Shown one piece after another: positions 25,769 through 34,378 of a stretch of 64,000 bases of DNA. The notes under the pieces were generated by a model that was given only the letters and a program-made list of their open reading frames with translations, ran no database searches and had not been told where the DNA came from. Source of the stretch: Candidatus Fermentibacterota bacterium. Lineage in GTDB: Bacteria > Fermentibacterota > Fermentibacteria > Fermentibacterales > JCC-6. Position 1 is the stretch's first letter, and every line of letters starts with the position of its first letter. The position numbers and the translations under genes are program-made. The DNA is taken from the NCBI GenBank assembly GCA_014728175.1, contig WJMA01000017.1, positions 62,001-126,000 of the forward strand, given 5' to 3'.

Positions 25769-27505
25769 ATGCTGCTATTCGGTAAATCAAAGAAGGCGGC
25801 CGTAGGACTGGACGTCGGAAGCCACTCCATAAAGGTGGTCGAGATATCCCGGTCCGGTAAGGCCCTCAAGCTTTCGCGTTTCGCGATACAAGACCTTTCG
25901 CCGGGCACCGTGGTCGACGGTGAGGTGGTAAACAGAGACCACCTCGTTGCCACCATACGGGACGTGATAGCCACGTCGGGGATAAAGGCCAAGAGTGTAT
26001 ACTCGGCAGTCTCGGGCCGAAGCGTCATCGTCCGCAGGATACCGATGGAGAAGATGTCTGAGGACGAGGCCCGTCAAGCCATACACTGGGAGGCCGAACA
26101 GCACATCCCCTTCCGGATAGACGAGGTCAGCCTGGATTTCAAGATTATAAACGAGGAGATAGCACCCGGGCAGATGGAGGTGCTGCTGGTAGCCGCCAAG
26201 AGAGAGGTCGTAGACCTCCACAGATCCCTCCTGGCGGGCGGCGACCTGAAGGCCGAGGCCATAGAGCTGGAGCAGTTCGCCCTGCAGCGGGTGTACGAGC
26301 ATGCCTACCAGCCCGACGAGGAAGAATGCGTCACCCTCCTCAACATAGGGGCAGAGGTGACCAACATGATCGTGGTCAAGGGCGGCCTTCCCAGCTTCAA
26401 CCGCGATCTCTCCATCGGTGGAAACCGTTTCATAGAGGCTCTACAGAGATCACTGGGCCTGGAGTACGACGTGGCCGAGGCGGTCCTGAAGGGTGATATT
26501 CCCGAGGAGGTTTCCGAGGAAGAGGTAAGGTCTGCGATAGGTTACGTGATAGAGGAGCTGTCTACGAGCGTACGCAGATCGTTCATCTCCTTCCAGGCCT
26601 CCGGAGAGAGCACCAGGATTGACCGCATGCTGGTCAGCGGCGGATGCTCGCTGGTTCCCGGCCTGGCCGACATACTGAGCGAGCAGCACGGCCTGCCGGT
26701 AGAGCCCCTGGAGCCTTTCCGCAACCTCGAGGTGGAGCCCGCGCTTATACCCGAGGGGCAGAAACAGCCGACCGGAGCCATACTGGCCATGTCCATAGGT
26801 CTCGCCCTGAGGCAGTACGAGCCCGGCCTGGTGGACATAGACATCATTACAGAGCCGGAGGAGAAGAAGAAGGCCAAGAGGGCCCCGGCCGAGGAGTCCG
26901 TTGCCACAAACGTCCTCAGCTACGTCCCCCTGGTTCTCATCGTCGCGGGAATCGTCCTGATGGTTTTCCACTACGTCGGCCTGAACAACAGGGAAGAGGA
27001 GCTTCAGGACGAGATAGCTAGCGTCGAGCAACAGATAACCGAGATGCAGGAACAACTTACGCAGCAGAGGGAAGCCAACGAGCTGGCCGCGCAGCTGGAA
27101 CAGAAACGGGCAGCGATACGTCAGCTGGCTCTTTCCCAGAAATATACCGTTTACGTGATGGAGTACCTGTGCCGGGCGCTCTATCCTCAGCAGGCGGCCC
27201 TGGCGGAAGAGGCCGAGAAGGGGATCTACCTTACGGCCATGGTTCTGGAACAGGGAAGCATGAGGATAGGCGGAATAGCCCGGACCTGGGGCGAGGTGGT
27301 GGAGTTCCAGCGCAGGCTTACCGAACAGAAGCCCGACGGAACCACCCCTCTGTTTTCCATGGACGATTATGGACAGAGCTACAGTCTTACCACTGAGAGG
27401 CTGGAGAACAGGGCCGGCGAGGAAACCCGGTACCAGTTCGAGATGCAGGTGGGCGTGAACTCGGCCTCCCTGGAGCCTCTTGTCGGTGATTACGCCGAGA
27501 TTTGA
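25769..27505 (+). CDS. Fused PilM-PilN type IV pilus alignment protein
   Basis: This 578-residue protein joins two usually separate proteins. Residues 1-350 or so are PilM, an actin-like ATPase fold (GLDVGSHSIKVVEIS, LLNIGAEVTNMIVV, LVSGGCSLVPGLADIL). A linker follows, then a PilN-like part: one TM helix (about 388-408), a coiled coil (about 410-455) and a periplasmic alpha/beta domain to the end. In known pili PilM binds the cytoplasmic N-terminal peptide of PilN; here that link is covalent. GGGGAGGGACACA precedes the ATG. It leads an operon with pilO, pilP and pilQ; pilA, B, C and T are not in the window. Confidence 0.92.
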   Translation: MLLFGKSKKAAVGLDVGSHSIKVVEISRSGKALKLSRFAIQDLSPGTVVDGEVVNRDHLVATIRDVIATSGIKAKSVYSAVSGRSVIVRRIPMEKMSEDEARQAIHWEAEQHIPFRIDEVSLDFKIINEEIAPGQMEVLLVAAKREVVDLHRSLLAGGDLKAEAIELEQFALQRVYEHAYQPDEEECVTLLNIGAEVTNMIVVKGGLPSFNRDLSIGGNRFIEALQRSLGLEYDVAEAVLKGDIPEEVSEEEVRSAIGYVIEELSTSVRRSFISFQASGESTRIDRMLVSGGCSLVPGLADILSEQHGLPVEPLEPFRNLEVEPALIPEGQKQPTGAILAMSIGLALRQYEPGLVDIDIITEPEEKKKAKRAPAEESVATNVLSYVPLVLIVAGIVLMVFHYVGLNNREEELQDEIASVEQQITEMQEQLTQQREANELAAQLEQKRAAIRQLALSQKYTVYVMEYLCRALYPQQAALAEEAEKGIYLTAMVLEQGSMRIGGIARTWGEVVEFQRRLTEQKPDGTTPLFSMDDYGQSYSLTTERLENRAGEETRYQFEMQVGVNSASLEPLVGDYAEI

Positions 27506-27515
27506 TGGGGGGATC

Positions 27516-27944
27516 ATGAAAAGGATACTGCTGGTAGTCTCTGCGGCGCTGATCCTCGTCGCCGCGGGATGCGATCTGTTCGGAATGGAAGACACAAGGG
27601 TGTACGTGTGGGGGAACATCTACGAGGATGATCTGCACACAGTACCTGCACAGGGAATAGGTGTCTACGTGTACGGTGACACTGCCAACGTCTACTGCTA
27701 CGACGACTTCACCAACGCCGACGGCAGGTTCTTCATCGAGGCCCAGATCTACCCGAACATGGGCGGGGACGAAGAAGGCGGCTTCGGCTACAACATGAAC
27801 GAGAACGCGATGTTCGGGGTCGAGGCGCACCACAGCGGCGACTACTACATGTACTTCGATATAAAGAACGACCCTCTGATCATGGAGATCGGAGACACCG
27901 TGCGCGTCGAAGATGTAGATCTCCTCGACTTCAAGGTCCACTAG
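27516..27944 (+). CDS. Lipoprotein inside the pilus operon, unknown function
   Basis: The 142-residue product has a lipoprotein signal with lipobox LVAAGC (Cys near residue 19). The mature part is acidic, aromatic-rich and predicted mostly beta (VYVWGNIYEDD, YMYFDI), with a FTNADGRFFIEAQ segment resembling a carboxypeptidase-regulatory or Ig-like fold. It sits between pilMN and pilO, where the order is normally uninterrupted, so it may be a lineage-specific pilus accessory or pilotin-like lipoprotein (inference). ATG at 27516 follows GGGGGGATC. Confidence 0.82.
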   Translation: MKRILLVVSAALILVAAGCDLFGMEDTRVYVWGNIYEDDLHTVPAQGIGVYVYGDTANVYCYDDFTNADGRFFIEAQIYPNMGGDEEGGFGYNMNENAMFGVEAHHSGDYYMYFDIKNDPLIMEIGDTVRVEDVDLLDFKVH

Positions 27945-27989
27945 GGAGTGGTGGAGATGTACCCGAGCAAACGTGGAGGGAGGTAGGCA

Positions 27990-28550
27990 GTGGCTTTCGA
28001 CCTGAGAGACCCCAGAATAATAAGGATAATCCTGGGGATCGTGGTCCTCGCTGCGCTGATTTTCGTCTACTTCAACTTCGTTGCCAGCGGGGTTCAGGAA
28101 TCGATCGCTGAGGCCGAGGACACCCTCCAGATGAAAGAGATGGAGTTAAGGCAGCTCCAATCCCAAACCTCGGAGGACATGGCCAGACTGGCCCAGCAGA
28201 TCGAGATGTACAGACAGGAACTACAGAGCCTGGACCGCTTCCTACCCCGGACCTACGACCAGGAAGAGGTACTGGAGATGCTGACCGAAAAGGCCAGCGC
28301 CAGCGGTCTGCAGGTTCTGAGGCTGGACCCGTTGGCTCCTTCGGTGGAGGGCGAATACACGGTCTACACCTGGGACATAAGGCTCACCGGAAGGTACCAC
28401 CGCTTCGGCGTCTTCCTGGATCAGCTGACCCAGGAGACGATGATGACCTCGATAAGCAATCTGCAAATGCAGCAATTAAAGGCGGCGGAGGGGAAGTTCG
28501 ACAACGTAGAGGCGACTTTCACCTTCTCCACCTACGTGCAGCCTTACTAG
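27990..28550 (+). CDS. pilO: PilO-like type IV pilus inner-membrane protein
   Basis: The 186-residue protein has a short cytoplasmic N-terminus, one TM helix (about 12-33), a coiled coil (about 35-85) and a ferredoxin-like periplasmic domain (about 90-186). Its signature is LTEKASASGLQVLRLDP ... VRLTG-YH-F--FLDQLTQ, as in PilO. It pairs with the PilN part of the upstream fusion to form the alignment subcomplex. GTG start with GGAGG. Length is normal for PilO (about 200). Confidence 0.88.
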   Translation: MAFDLRDPRIIRIILGIVVLAALIFVYFNFVASGVQESIAEAEDTLQMKEMELRQLQSQTSEDMARLAQQIEMYRQELQSLDRFLPRTYDQEEVLEMLTEKASASGLQVLRLDPLAPSVEGEYTVYTWDIRLTGRYHRFGVFLDQLTQETMMTSISNLQMQQLKAAEGKFDNVEATFTFSTYVQPY

Positions 28551-28562
28551 GCGGGAAGGGGG

Positions 28563-29972
28563 ATGACGAACATGGCTAAGACCAGAATTCTGGCTGCCGC
28601 ATTCCTCCTAGCGATCCTTGTGATCCTGCCTGCAGGCTGCGACAGCCAAGCCGAGGAAGCCAGCCAGAGCGAGATGTCGAGCCCACCCGTGGTTCTATCC
28701 GAGAGCCCGGGGGTGTCGGGCTGGATGGCCCTGGACTTCGAGACCGAGGGGCCGGTTCTCTTCGACACCGATGATGGCAACTCATGGGCGCTCTTCCCCT
28801 CGGGGATGTTGCTTTGTCTCGATGCTTCTTCGGGGCACTGGAGATCTTACCTCTTGGACGGCCGTCCGACGGTCGTCGATCTGGAGGTGAGTGACGGTAC
28901 CGCCTACCTGTTGACCAACACCGATCTGGTGGTTTACGAGCCCGGCGAGCCCGCGGTCGTTCATGGGCTTCCGGAGGGGTTCTCGCCACTGGATATGGCG
29001 GTTGGTGACGGACCGGCCGTTCTGGGAGAGAACGGTCGGCTGGCGCTGCTCGAAGAAAGCGAGTTCGAGCTGGCATCTCCCGAGGAGTCGATGACTCCGA
29101 TCGGCAGCCTTAACTGGTTGGCCCCCGATTGGGTGTTCTCGGCTCAGGGCCCAGAGCTGGTCCGGGTGGATCCGGAGGTTGCTCTGTGGCAGAGAGAGGA
29201 AATGCCCTTCCAGGCCCCGGTCGCGGTGCGCGGCGGCGGGATCTTCGCCGAGTCTGATAACATCGTCTACCGCAGACGGGGACCTTCGGAATGGACCGAG
29301 GTGGCTCAGGGCCGCCTGTATCCCGACGGGTCGGTACTGGGTGTCGACGGCATCTACACCGTGAACGAGCCCGGCGAGCCCGTAGCCACCAGACCGGCCA
29401 TCGAGCCAAGCAACGTTATGACCGTCGCCGACGGGGGCCCGGTATGGGCCTACGATGACGAGGGAATTCTAGCATACTCGGCCCTCGGCGAGATAGAGAC
29501 CAGACTCCCCAACTACGAGATGGAGAGGATTACTTGCACCCTCGCCGGTCAAGGACCGCAGGAGGACACCGGCTCGCCGTCGGGCGTTTCCCCGGTAACT
29601 GCCGTGGGTGGCGCCGCGTTCCGGGTTTACGAGTCAGTTTCCAGCAGACCCGATCCCTTCACCGAGTTCCCCCCCCGGAGAAGGGACCTGAGGAGACCGC
29701 TGGAGGAGATATCGATCGAAGAGCTAAGACTGGTCGGTATCACTCTGGATCCGGTTGGCGGAGACCAGGCGATGGTCGAAGATATGAACGGCGTCCCCTA
29801 CCTGCTCTACGAGGACTCCGAACTGGCGAACAATACACACGTTGCCGAGATAACGAGCAACGAGGTGATCGTTGTACAGGAAGTTAGTGTTGGGACCGGT
29901 GAGGAAGGGGAAGCCGAGGCTTCCATCCCCACCATCTTTTCGATGCGGCTACATGAAGAGGGTGGTCTGTGA
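28563..29972 (+). CDS. PilP-domain lipoprotein with N-terminal propeller-like domain
   Basis: This 469-residue lipoprotein (lipobox ILPAGC, Cys near 26) is far longer than classical PilP (about 180). Residues 50-330 or so are repetitive beta segments with the look of a beta-propeller or beta-rich sensor (LLCLDASSGHW, TDLVVYEPGEP, GLDVSEL-like turns). Residues 360-469 or so match PilP: RPDPFTEFPP, ISIEELRLVGITLDPVGGDQAMVEDMNGVPYLLYEDSELANN. PilP links PilNO to the secretin. The extra domain may be a periplasmic scaffold; its function is unknown. The stop overlaps the pilQ ATG (TGATG). Confidence 0.83.
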   Translation: MTNMAKTRILAAAFLLAILVILPAGCDSQAEEASQSEMSSPPVVLSESPGVSGWMALDFETEGPVLFDTDDGNSWALFPSGMLLCLDASSGHWRSYLLDGRPTVVDLEVSDGTAYLLTNTDLVVYEPGEPAVVHGLPEGFSPLDMAVGDGPAVLGENGRLALLEESEFELASPEESMTPIGSLNWLAPDWVFSAQGPELVRVDPEVALWQREEMPFQAPVAVRGGGIFAESDNIVYRRRGPSEWTEVAQGRLYPDGSVLGVDGIYTVNEPGEPVATRPAIEPSNVMTVADGGPVWAYDDEGILAYSALGEIETRLPNYEMERITCTLAGQGPQEDTGSPSGVSPVTAVGGAAFRVYESVSSRPDPFTEFPPRRRDLRRPLEEISIEELRLVGITLDPVGGDQAMVEDMNGVPYLLYEDSELANNTHVAEITSNEVIVVQEVSVGTGEEGEAEASIPTIFSMRLHEEGGL

Positions 29973-31708
29973 TGCGTACGTACTTAGCATGTCTGTTGCT
30001 CCTGACCCTACCCGCTCTAGCCTACAGGGTCACGGACATCTCGGTCGAACCTAGCGGGGACCGCACGCAGATAACTGTGGTCGCCGATGGGCCGATCGAC
30101 TACGAGAAGTTCCTGCTTACCGACCCGATGCGGGTGGTGCTGGACCTAAACGGCGCTGTCCACTCGCTCTCGGCGACCGACTTCGCGGTCTCCAGAGGTG
30201 GGTGCAGCTCGATCAGGACCAGTCAGTACAAGGCTCCCCCCGACGGGATAGTCAGAGTGATCGTCGACGTCGAGGGTGAGTTGATGAACTACACCACAGA
30301 GGAGGAAAGCAATAAGCTCATCCTCTACCTGCAAACGGATCCGACGGGTATACCCTTCACCGCGTGGTCGGCTTCCTCGCAGTCTCCCTCCGTAACGGTG
30401 AGTGGAGGAGACGTTCCTCCCCTTTCCAACCCGACGGCGGCCAGCGCAACCATGTCCGGCTCGGGGAGCCAGGGAATAACTGTGAGCAGGCCCATGACCG
30501 CTCCCAGCGACGGATTCCCCGTGGAGTGGAGAGGAACCGGTGGCAGGCGTATAACCATCGATGTAACCGAGGCCGACATCCGTACGGTCTTCAGGTCCAT
30601 ATCCGACGTCAGCGGATACAACATCCTACTTCCGGAGGACTACGAGGCCACGGTCTCCGCCAGGCTGCGGAACGTGGGCTGGAGAGACGCCCTGATGTCG
30701 ATCCTGAATACCCAGGGCCTGGTGGCCACCAAGGAGGGCACCAACGTTCTGCGCATAGCAAGGAGGGACGACTTCTACGACGAGATCAGCGAAGCCGCCT
30801 CCAGTCGTCACGAGCGTCAGAACCTGCAGGACCTGCAGACCGAGGTGTTCATAGTCCGTTACGCCACCGCCCAGGACATAAGCTCGGCCACCGAGCCGGT
30901 ACTCAGCGATAGGGGGCAGATCTCTGTCGACGAGAGAACGAACTCCCTCATCGTTACCGACATTCCCCAGAAGCTGGACGAGGTGGGCAGGATGCTTCCC
31001 ATACTCGACAGCCCGACCGCGCAGGTGATGATAGAGGCCAAGCTGGTCGAGGTCGACGCCGGTGCGTCGCGGGAGTTCGGTATAGACTGGTCCGTGGGAA
31101 ATCTAGGCCGGACCGATAACCTGACCCACGGTGGCGGAAACCTCGGTCTGGGCGTGGGAACGCCACACGGGACCATAAGCTTCGGGCAGATTACCAACCT
31201 TATAGACGTGGAGAGCACCCTAAGCTACCTCGAGGAGAGCAACAGGGCGCGCATACTGTCCGAGCCCAGAATAGCCATCGTTGACAACAAAGAAGGTAAC
31301 GTACTCTCGGGCAAACAGGTCCCGCTCACCATGAGCGACGAGTCGGGTAACACGGTGGTAAGGCTCTACAGCATAGGCGTGAGCCTTACGGTTACCCCCC
31401 ATATAAACGCCGATAACAACGTGACCCTGGAGCTCAACCCCAAGGTGAGCGATCTCTCGGGGGAGAGCAGCGGTGATAATCCAATAATCCTGACCCAGGA
31501 AGCCACGACCACCCTGATGATAGATGATGGAGCCACCGGGGTCATAGGCGGAATCATGAGAAGCAAGACCTCCGAGGTAGAGAAGAGGGTTCCGGTTCTG
31601 GGGTACATACCCCTGATCGGCGACCTCCTGTTCTCCTATACCTCGGAAACCAGTGACCAAACAGAGCTGGTGATATTCGTAACTCCTCATATCATCAGAC
31701 CGTACTAG
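29972..31708 (+). CDS. pilQ: Type IV pilus secretin
   Basis: The 578-residue protein has a signal peptide (MRTYLACLLLLTLPALA), an AMIN domain (about 18-120: VTDISVEPSGDRTQITVVADG) and a Ser/Gly linker. STN/N0 (about 185-255: ITIDVTEADIRTVFRSISDVSGYNILL), N1 and the secretin beta-barrel gate (about 380-578: VTPHINADNNVTLELNPKVSDLSG, IGGIMRSKTSEVEKRVPVLGYIPLIGDLLF) follow. It forms the outer-membrane pore for the pilus. One AMIN domain is fewer than in some PilQs. The genes rsmD and coaD follow closely and are probably cotranscribed. Confidence 0.94.
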   Translation: MRTYLACLLLLTLPALAYRVTDISVEPSGDRTQITVVADGPIDYEKFLLTDPMRVVLDLNGAVHSLSATDFAVSRGGCSSIRTSQYKAPPDGIVRVIVDVEGELMNYTTEEESNKLILYLQTDPTGIPFTAWSASSQSPSVTVSGGDVPPLSNPTAASATMSGSGSQGITVSRPMTAPSDGFPVEWRGTGGRRITIDVTEADIRTVFRSISDVSGYNILLPEDYEATVSARLRNVGWRDALMSILNTQGLVATKEGTNVLRIARRDDFYDEISEAASSRHERQNLQDLQTEVFIVRYATAQDISSATEPVLSDRGQISVDERTNSLIVTDIPQKLDEVGRMLPILDSPTAQVMIEAKLVEVDAGASREFGIDWSVGNLGRTDNLTHGGGNLGLGVGTPHGTISFGQITNLIDVESTLSYLEESNRARILSEPRIAIVDNKEGNVLSGKQVPLTMSDESGNTVVRLYSIGVSLTVTPHINADNNVTLELNPKVSDLSGESSGDNPIILTQEATTTLMIDDGATGVIGGIMRSKTSEVEKRVPVLGYIPLIGDLLFSYTSETSDQTELVIFVTPHIIRPY

Positions 31709-31720
31709 CTTTAGAGGAGC

Positions 31721-32245
31721 ATGATCAGGCTGGGGCGGGGAAAGTGGAAAGGCCACATTCTCCGCCCCGCTTGTCGTTGCAGGCCCACCTGCTCGGTTAC
31801 CAGGGAAGCGGTTTTCGACATCCTGGGGCCCGGATGGATGGAGGCTAGAATCGTGTGGGATCTATGCTGCGGCAGTGGGGCCCTGGGCATAGAGTCTCTC
31901 AGCTGCGGAGCGGGCAGATGCTCCTTCGTGGATCTCAGCGCCCGGGCTCTAAAGGGGGTGCTGCAGTTTCTGAGGGAAAGGGAGGCCTCCGAAAGGGCGG
32001 TGACCAAACGCTGCGATGTCCGGAGGGCCCCCGAGCTTTTAGAAAAGCCGGTGGACCTGGTTTTCATGGATCCACCCTACCGCAGCTTAGAGCTCTACGA
32101 CTGGGCGTCTTCCTATAATTGGGAGGATTTGCTCTCGTCCGACGGCGTCGTATTCGTGGAGGGAACGGCGAAAATGTCTTTGCCCGGTTGGCGTAAGAGG
32201 AGGTACGGAGCCTCGGCTCTATTCCAGAGGGAATGTGCCTCGTGA
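31721..32245 (+). CDS. rsmD: RsmD-like 16S rRNA (guanine-N2)-methyltransferase
   Basis: The 174-residue SAM-dependent enzyme has the RsmD order: IRLGRGKWKG at the N-terminus, SVTREAVFDIL, the SAM-binding LCCGSGALGIESLS and the catalytic DPPY motif (FMDPPYRS). RsmD methylates G966 of 16S rRNA in E. coli. It is directly followed by coaD with a 4-base overlap, a pairing seen widely in bacteria, which supports the call. Confidence 0.93.
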   Translation: MIRLGRGKWKGHILRPACRCRPTCSVTREAVFDILGPGWMEARIVWDLCCGSGALGIESLSCGAGRCSFVDLSARALKGVLQFLREREASERAVTKRCDVRRAPELLEKPVDLVFMDPPYRSLELYDWASSYNWEDLLSSDGVVFVEGTAKMSLPGWRKRRYGASALFQRECAS

Positions 32246-32736
32246 GCGCAAAAGTGATCTATCCCGGCAGTTTCGATCCCATAACCATAGGCCACCTGGA
32301 CATAGCGGGAAGGGCACTGGAGATATTCGGCGAGTTGAAGATCTCCGTCGTTAGGCGTAGCCGGAAAGAGCTGCTCTTCGATGTGAGGGAGCGCGAGAGG
32401 CTGGCCAGGCTGTCCGTTGAAGAGGCGGGGATGGAAGAAAAGGTGGTGGTGGAGTCCTTCGAGGGACTGCTGGTGGATTATATGCGCCGAACGGGAGCCA
32501 GGATTTTCGTCAGGGGGCTGAGAGCTACGTCCGATTTCGAGTACGAGTTCCAGATGGAGCTTATGAACAGGAGGCTGGCTCCGGAGATAACCGGGGTTTA
32601 CCTCATGCCCTCGGAAAGCAATATCTACCTTTCGTCGACAGTGGTTAAGGAGATCGCCTCCTACGGGGGTGAGCTGAGCACGTTGGTAATGCCGGCGGTG
32701 GAAAGCGCTCTCAGGGAGAGATTCGGGGAGGAATGA
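32242..32736 (+). CDS. coaD: Phosphopantetheine adenylyltransferase
   Basis: The 164-residue enzyme catalyses the penultimate step of coenzyme A synthesis. GSFDPITIGHLDI contains the T/HxGH nucleotidyltransferase motif, followed by RGLRATSDFEYE and the ISSTxVKE-like SSTVVKEIA motif. GTG at 32242 overlaps the rsmD stop (GTGA) and has GAGGG ten bases upstream; ATG at 32233 directly abuts that site and is less likely. It overlaps the next gene by 4 bases. Confidence 0.96.
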   Translation: MSAKVIYPGSFDPITIGHLDIAGRALEIFGELKISVVRRSRKELLFDVRERERLARLSVEEAGMEEKVVVESFEGLLVDYMRRTGARIFVRGLRATSDFEYEFQMELMNRRLAPEITGVYLMPSESNIYLSSTVVKEIASYGGELSTLVMPAVESALRERFGEE

Positions 32737-33932
32737 TGGAGCCCAGCGGGGTGGAAACGGGAAGGTTCTCGAACAAGGTCATGTCCATGTCGCCCTCGGC
32801 CACTCTGGCGATTACGGCCAAAGCGATGGAGCTGAAGAGGAAAGGCGTGGACGTCGTATCCCTGTCTGCGGGTCAACCCGATTTTCCCACCCCGGAGCCT
32901 ATAATCCAGGCCGCGATCAAGGCCCTGAAGGAAGGGAAGACCCGTTACACGGCCACTGCAGGCATACCCGAGCTCAGGGAGGAGATCGCCTCCAAGTACA
33001 CCGCCCGGAGAGGGGTGAGCTTCGACGCCGGGCAAGTTCTGGTCAGCTGCGGGGCCAAACATTCGTTGAGCAACCTCCTGGAAGTGGCCATACAGCCCGG
33101 GGACGTGGTGGTGATTCCCAAACCCCACTGGGTAAGCTATCCGGAGATAATAAGAAGGGTGGGAGGAGTTCCGTTTCCCGTAGGCAGAGACGGCATGCTG
33201 ACCGGAGCGGAGGACGTGGCCAAGGCCGTAGAGGTCGGGGCCAAGGGCCTGTTGATCAACTCACCGTGTAATCCCACGGGGCTGACGTACGATAGGGAAC
33301 AGTACGAGGAACTGGCGGATGTGGTGTCGAAAACAGGGTTGTGGGTGATCACCGATGATATCTACGAGGATTTGATATACGAGGGCAAGGAGTCGCTGAA
33401 CATACTCAATGTCAGGCCCGAACTGTCCTCCCGCGTGGCCGTGGTATCCGGAGTTTCCAAGACCTACGCCATGACCGGCTGGAGAATAGGTTATAGTATT
33501 GGCCCGGAGAAGTGGTTGAAACTGGCAACCACGGTTCAGTCGCACACCACTTCCAACGCCTGCTCCGTGTCCCAGTACGCAGCCCTGGCGGCATTGTCCG
33601 GCCGGGCAGAGAATGAGAAGCGGAGCATGTTGGAGCGGTTCGAGAAGCGGCGCACGCTGATATGTGACCTTCTCGAGAACGTGGAGAAGGTGAGTTTCGC
33701 GGTCCCCGACGGCGCATTCTATGTTTTCGTGGACGTGAGCTCTCATCCGCTGGGAGACGACAGCAGCGAGTTTTGCCGCAGGCTGCTCGAGGAAGAAGCT
33801 CTGGCAGTGGTTCCCGGAATCGCTTTCGGAACGGAAGGTTACGTAAGAGTTTCCTTCGCGGCTTCGGAGGAAGATATTACGGAAGGTATAGATAGACTGA
33901 GAAGATTCGTTTCCAGAGGGGACGAAGCATGA
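32733..33932 (+). CDS. aspC: Class I aspartate aminotransferase
   Basis: This 399-residue fold-type I PLP enzyme has LSAGQPDFPTPEPI at the substrate region, NSPCNPTGLTYDR, and Lys243 in SVSKTYAMTGWRIGY, which forms the Schiff base with PLP. Length and motifs match the Thermus-type (Ib) aspartate aminotransferases. It transfers amino groups between aspartate or glutamate and 2-oxoacids. It is coupled by overlap to coaD upstream and to the zinc-ribbon gene downstream. Confidence 0.93.
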   Translation: MMEPSGVETGRFSNKVMSMSPSATLAITAKAMELKRKGVDVVSLSAGQPDFPTPEPIIQAAIKALKEGKTRYTATAGIPELREEIASKYTARRGVSFDAGQVLVSCGAKHSLSNLLEVAIQPGDVVVIPKPHWVSYPEIIRRVGGVPFPVGRDGMLTGAEDVAKAVEVGAKGLLINSPCNPTGLTYDREQYEELADVVSKTGLWVITDDIYEDLIYEGKESLNILNVRPELSSRVAVVSGVSKTYAMTGWRIGYSIGPEKWLKLATTVQSHTTSNACSVSQYAALAALSGRAENEKRSMLERFEKRRTLICDLLENVEKVSFAVPDGAFYVFVDVSSHPLGDDSSEFCRRLLEEEALAVVPGIAFGTEGYVRVSFAASEEDITEGIDRLRRFVSRGDEA

Positions 33933-34345
33933 TCGTCACGTGTCCGAACTGCGGGAAGAAGTACCGCATTAAGGACGAGAAGATAGGACGGAGCCCCAAG
34001 AGACTGCGATGCAAGAAATGCTCCGAGGTCTTCATCGTCCATCCACCCAAGAAGGAAAAGAAGAAAAAGACTCCCGCCGAGGAGCCCGACGTGAAGAGGG
34101 CGGGCAGATTGGCAAGGGTCCTGGCCAGCGACATGGTCGTTTACAACAAGGAGGCCGTGGAAAAGGCCCGGAGCAACGGTAGCCTCAGAACCGCGATGAG
34201 TTCGGAGATCGAAAGATCGTGGGATCTCTGGAAGAGCAGGTTTCCCAGGGAGAGCAACGAACGGATAGACCTCTTCAGAAATGCTCTGAACGAGATACTG
34301 GCCGACGGGTCGGACGAGTTCTCCGATTGGGTACCTCCAGAGTAG
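33929..34345 (+). CDS. MJ0042-type zinc-ribbon protein
   Basis: The 138-residue protein opens with a MJ0042-family zinc ribbon: IVTCPNCGKKYRIKDEKI ... LRCKKCSEVFIVHPP, with four cysteines in two CxxC pairs. A lysine-rich linker leads to a helical domain (about 60-135) with no clear homology. In other bacteria the ribbon often heads membrane or regulatory proteins in FCB and delta-proteobacterial genomes; here it is soluble. Function unknown. The 4-base overlap with aspC suggests cotranslation. Confidence 0.85.
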   Translation: MIVTCPNCGKKYRIKDEKIGRSPKRLRCKKCSEVFIVHPPKKEKKKKTPAEEPDVKRAGRLARVLASDMVVYNKEAVEKARSNGSLRTAMSSEIERSWDLWKSRFPRESNERIDLFRNALNEILADGSDEFSDWVPPE

Positions 34346-34352
34346 GAAACGC

Positions 34353-34371
34353 CGGGCCGGCATTCGGCCCG
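34353..34371. terminator. Bidirectional hairpin between convergent genes
   Basis: A perfect 7-bp GC-rich inverted repeat (CGGGCCG / CGGCCCG) with a 5-nt loop sits in the 33-bp gap between the zinc-ribbon gene and the convergent nucleotidyltransferase-like gene. No T-run. Confidence 0.6.
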
Positions 34372-34378
34372 CCCACGA

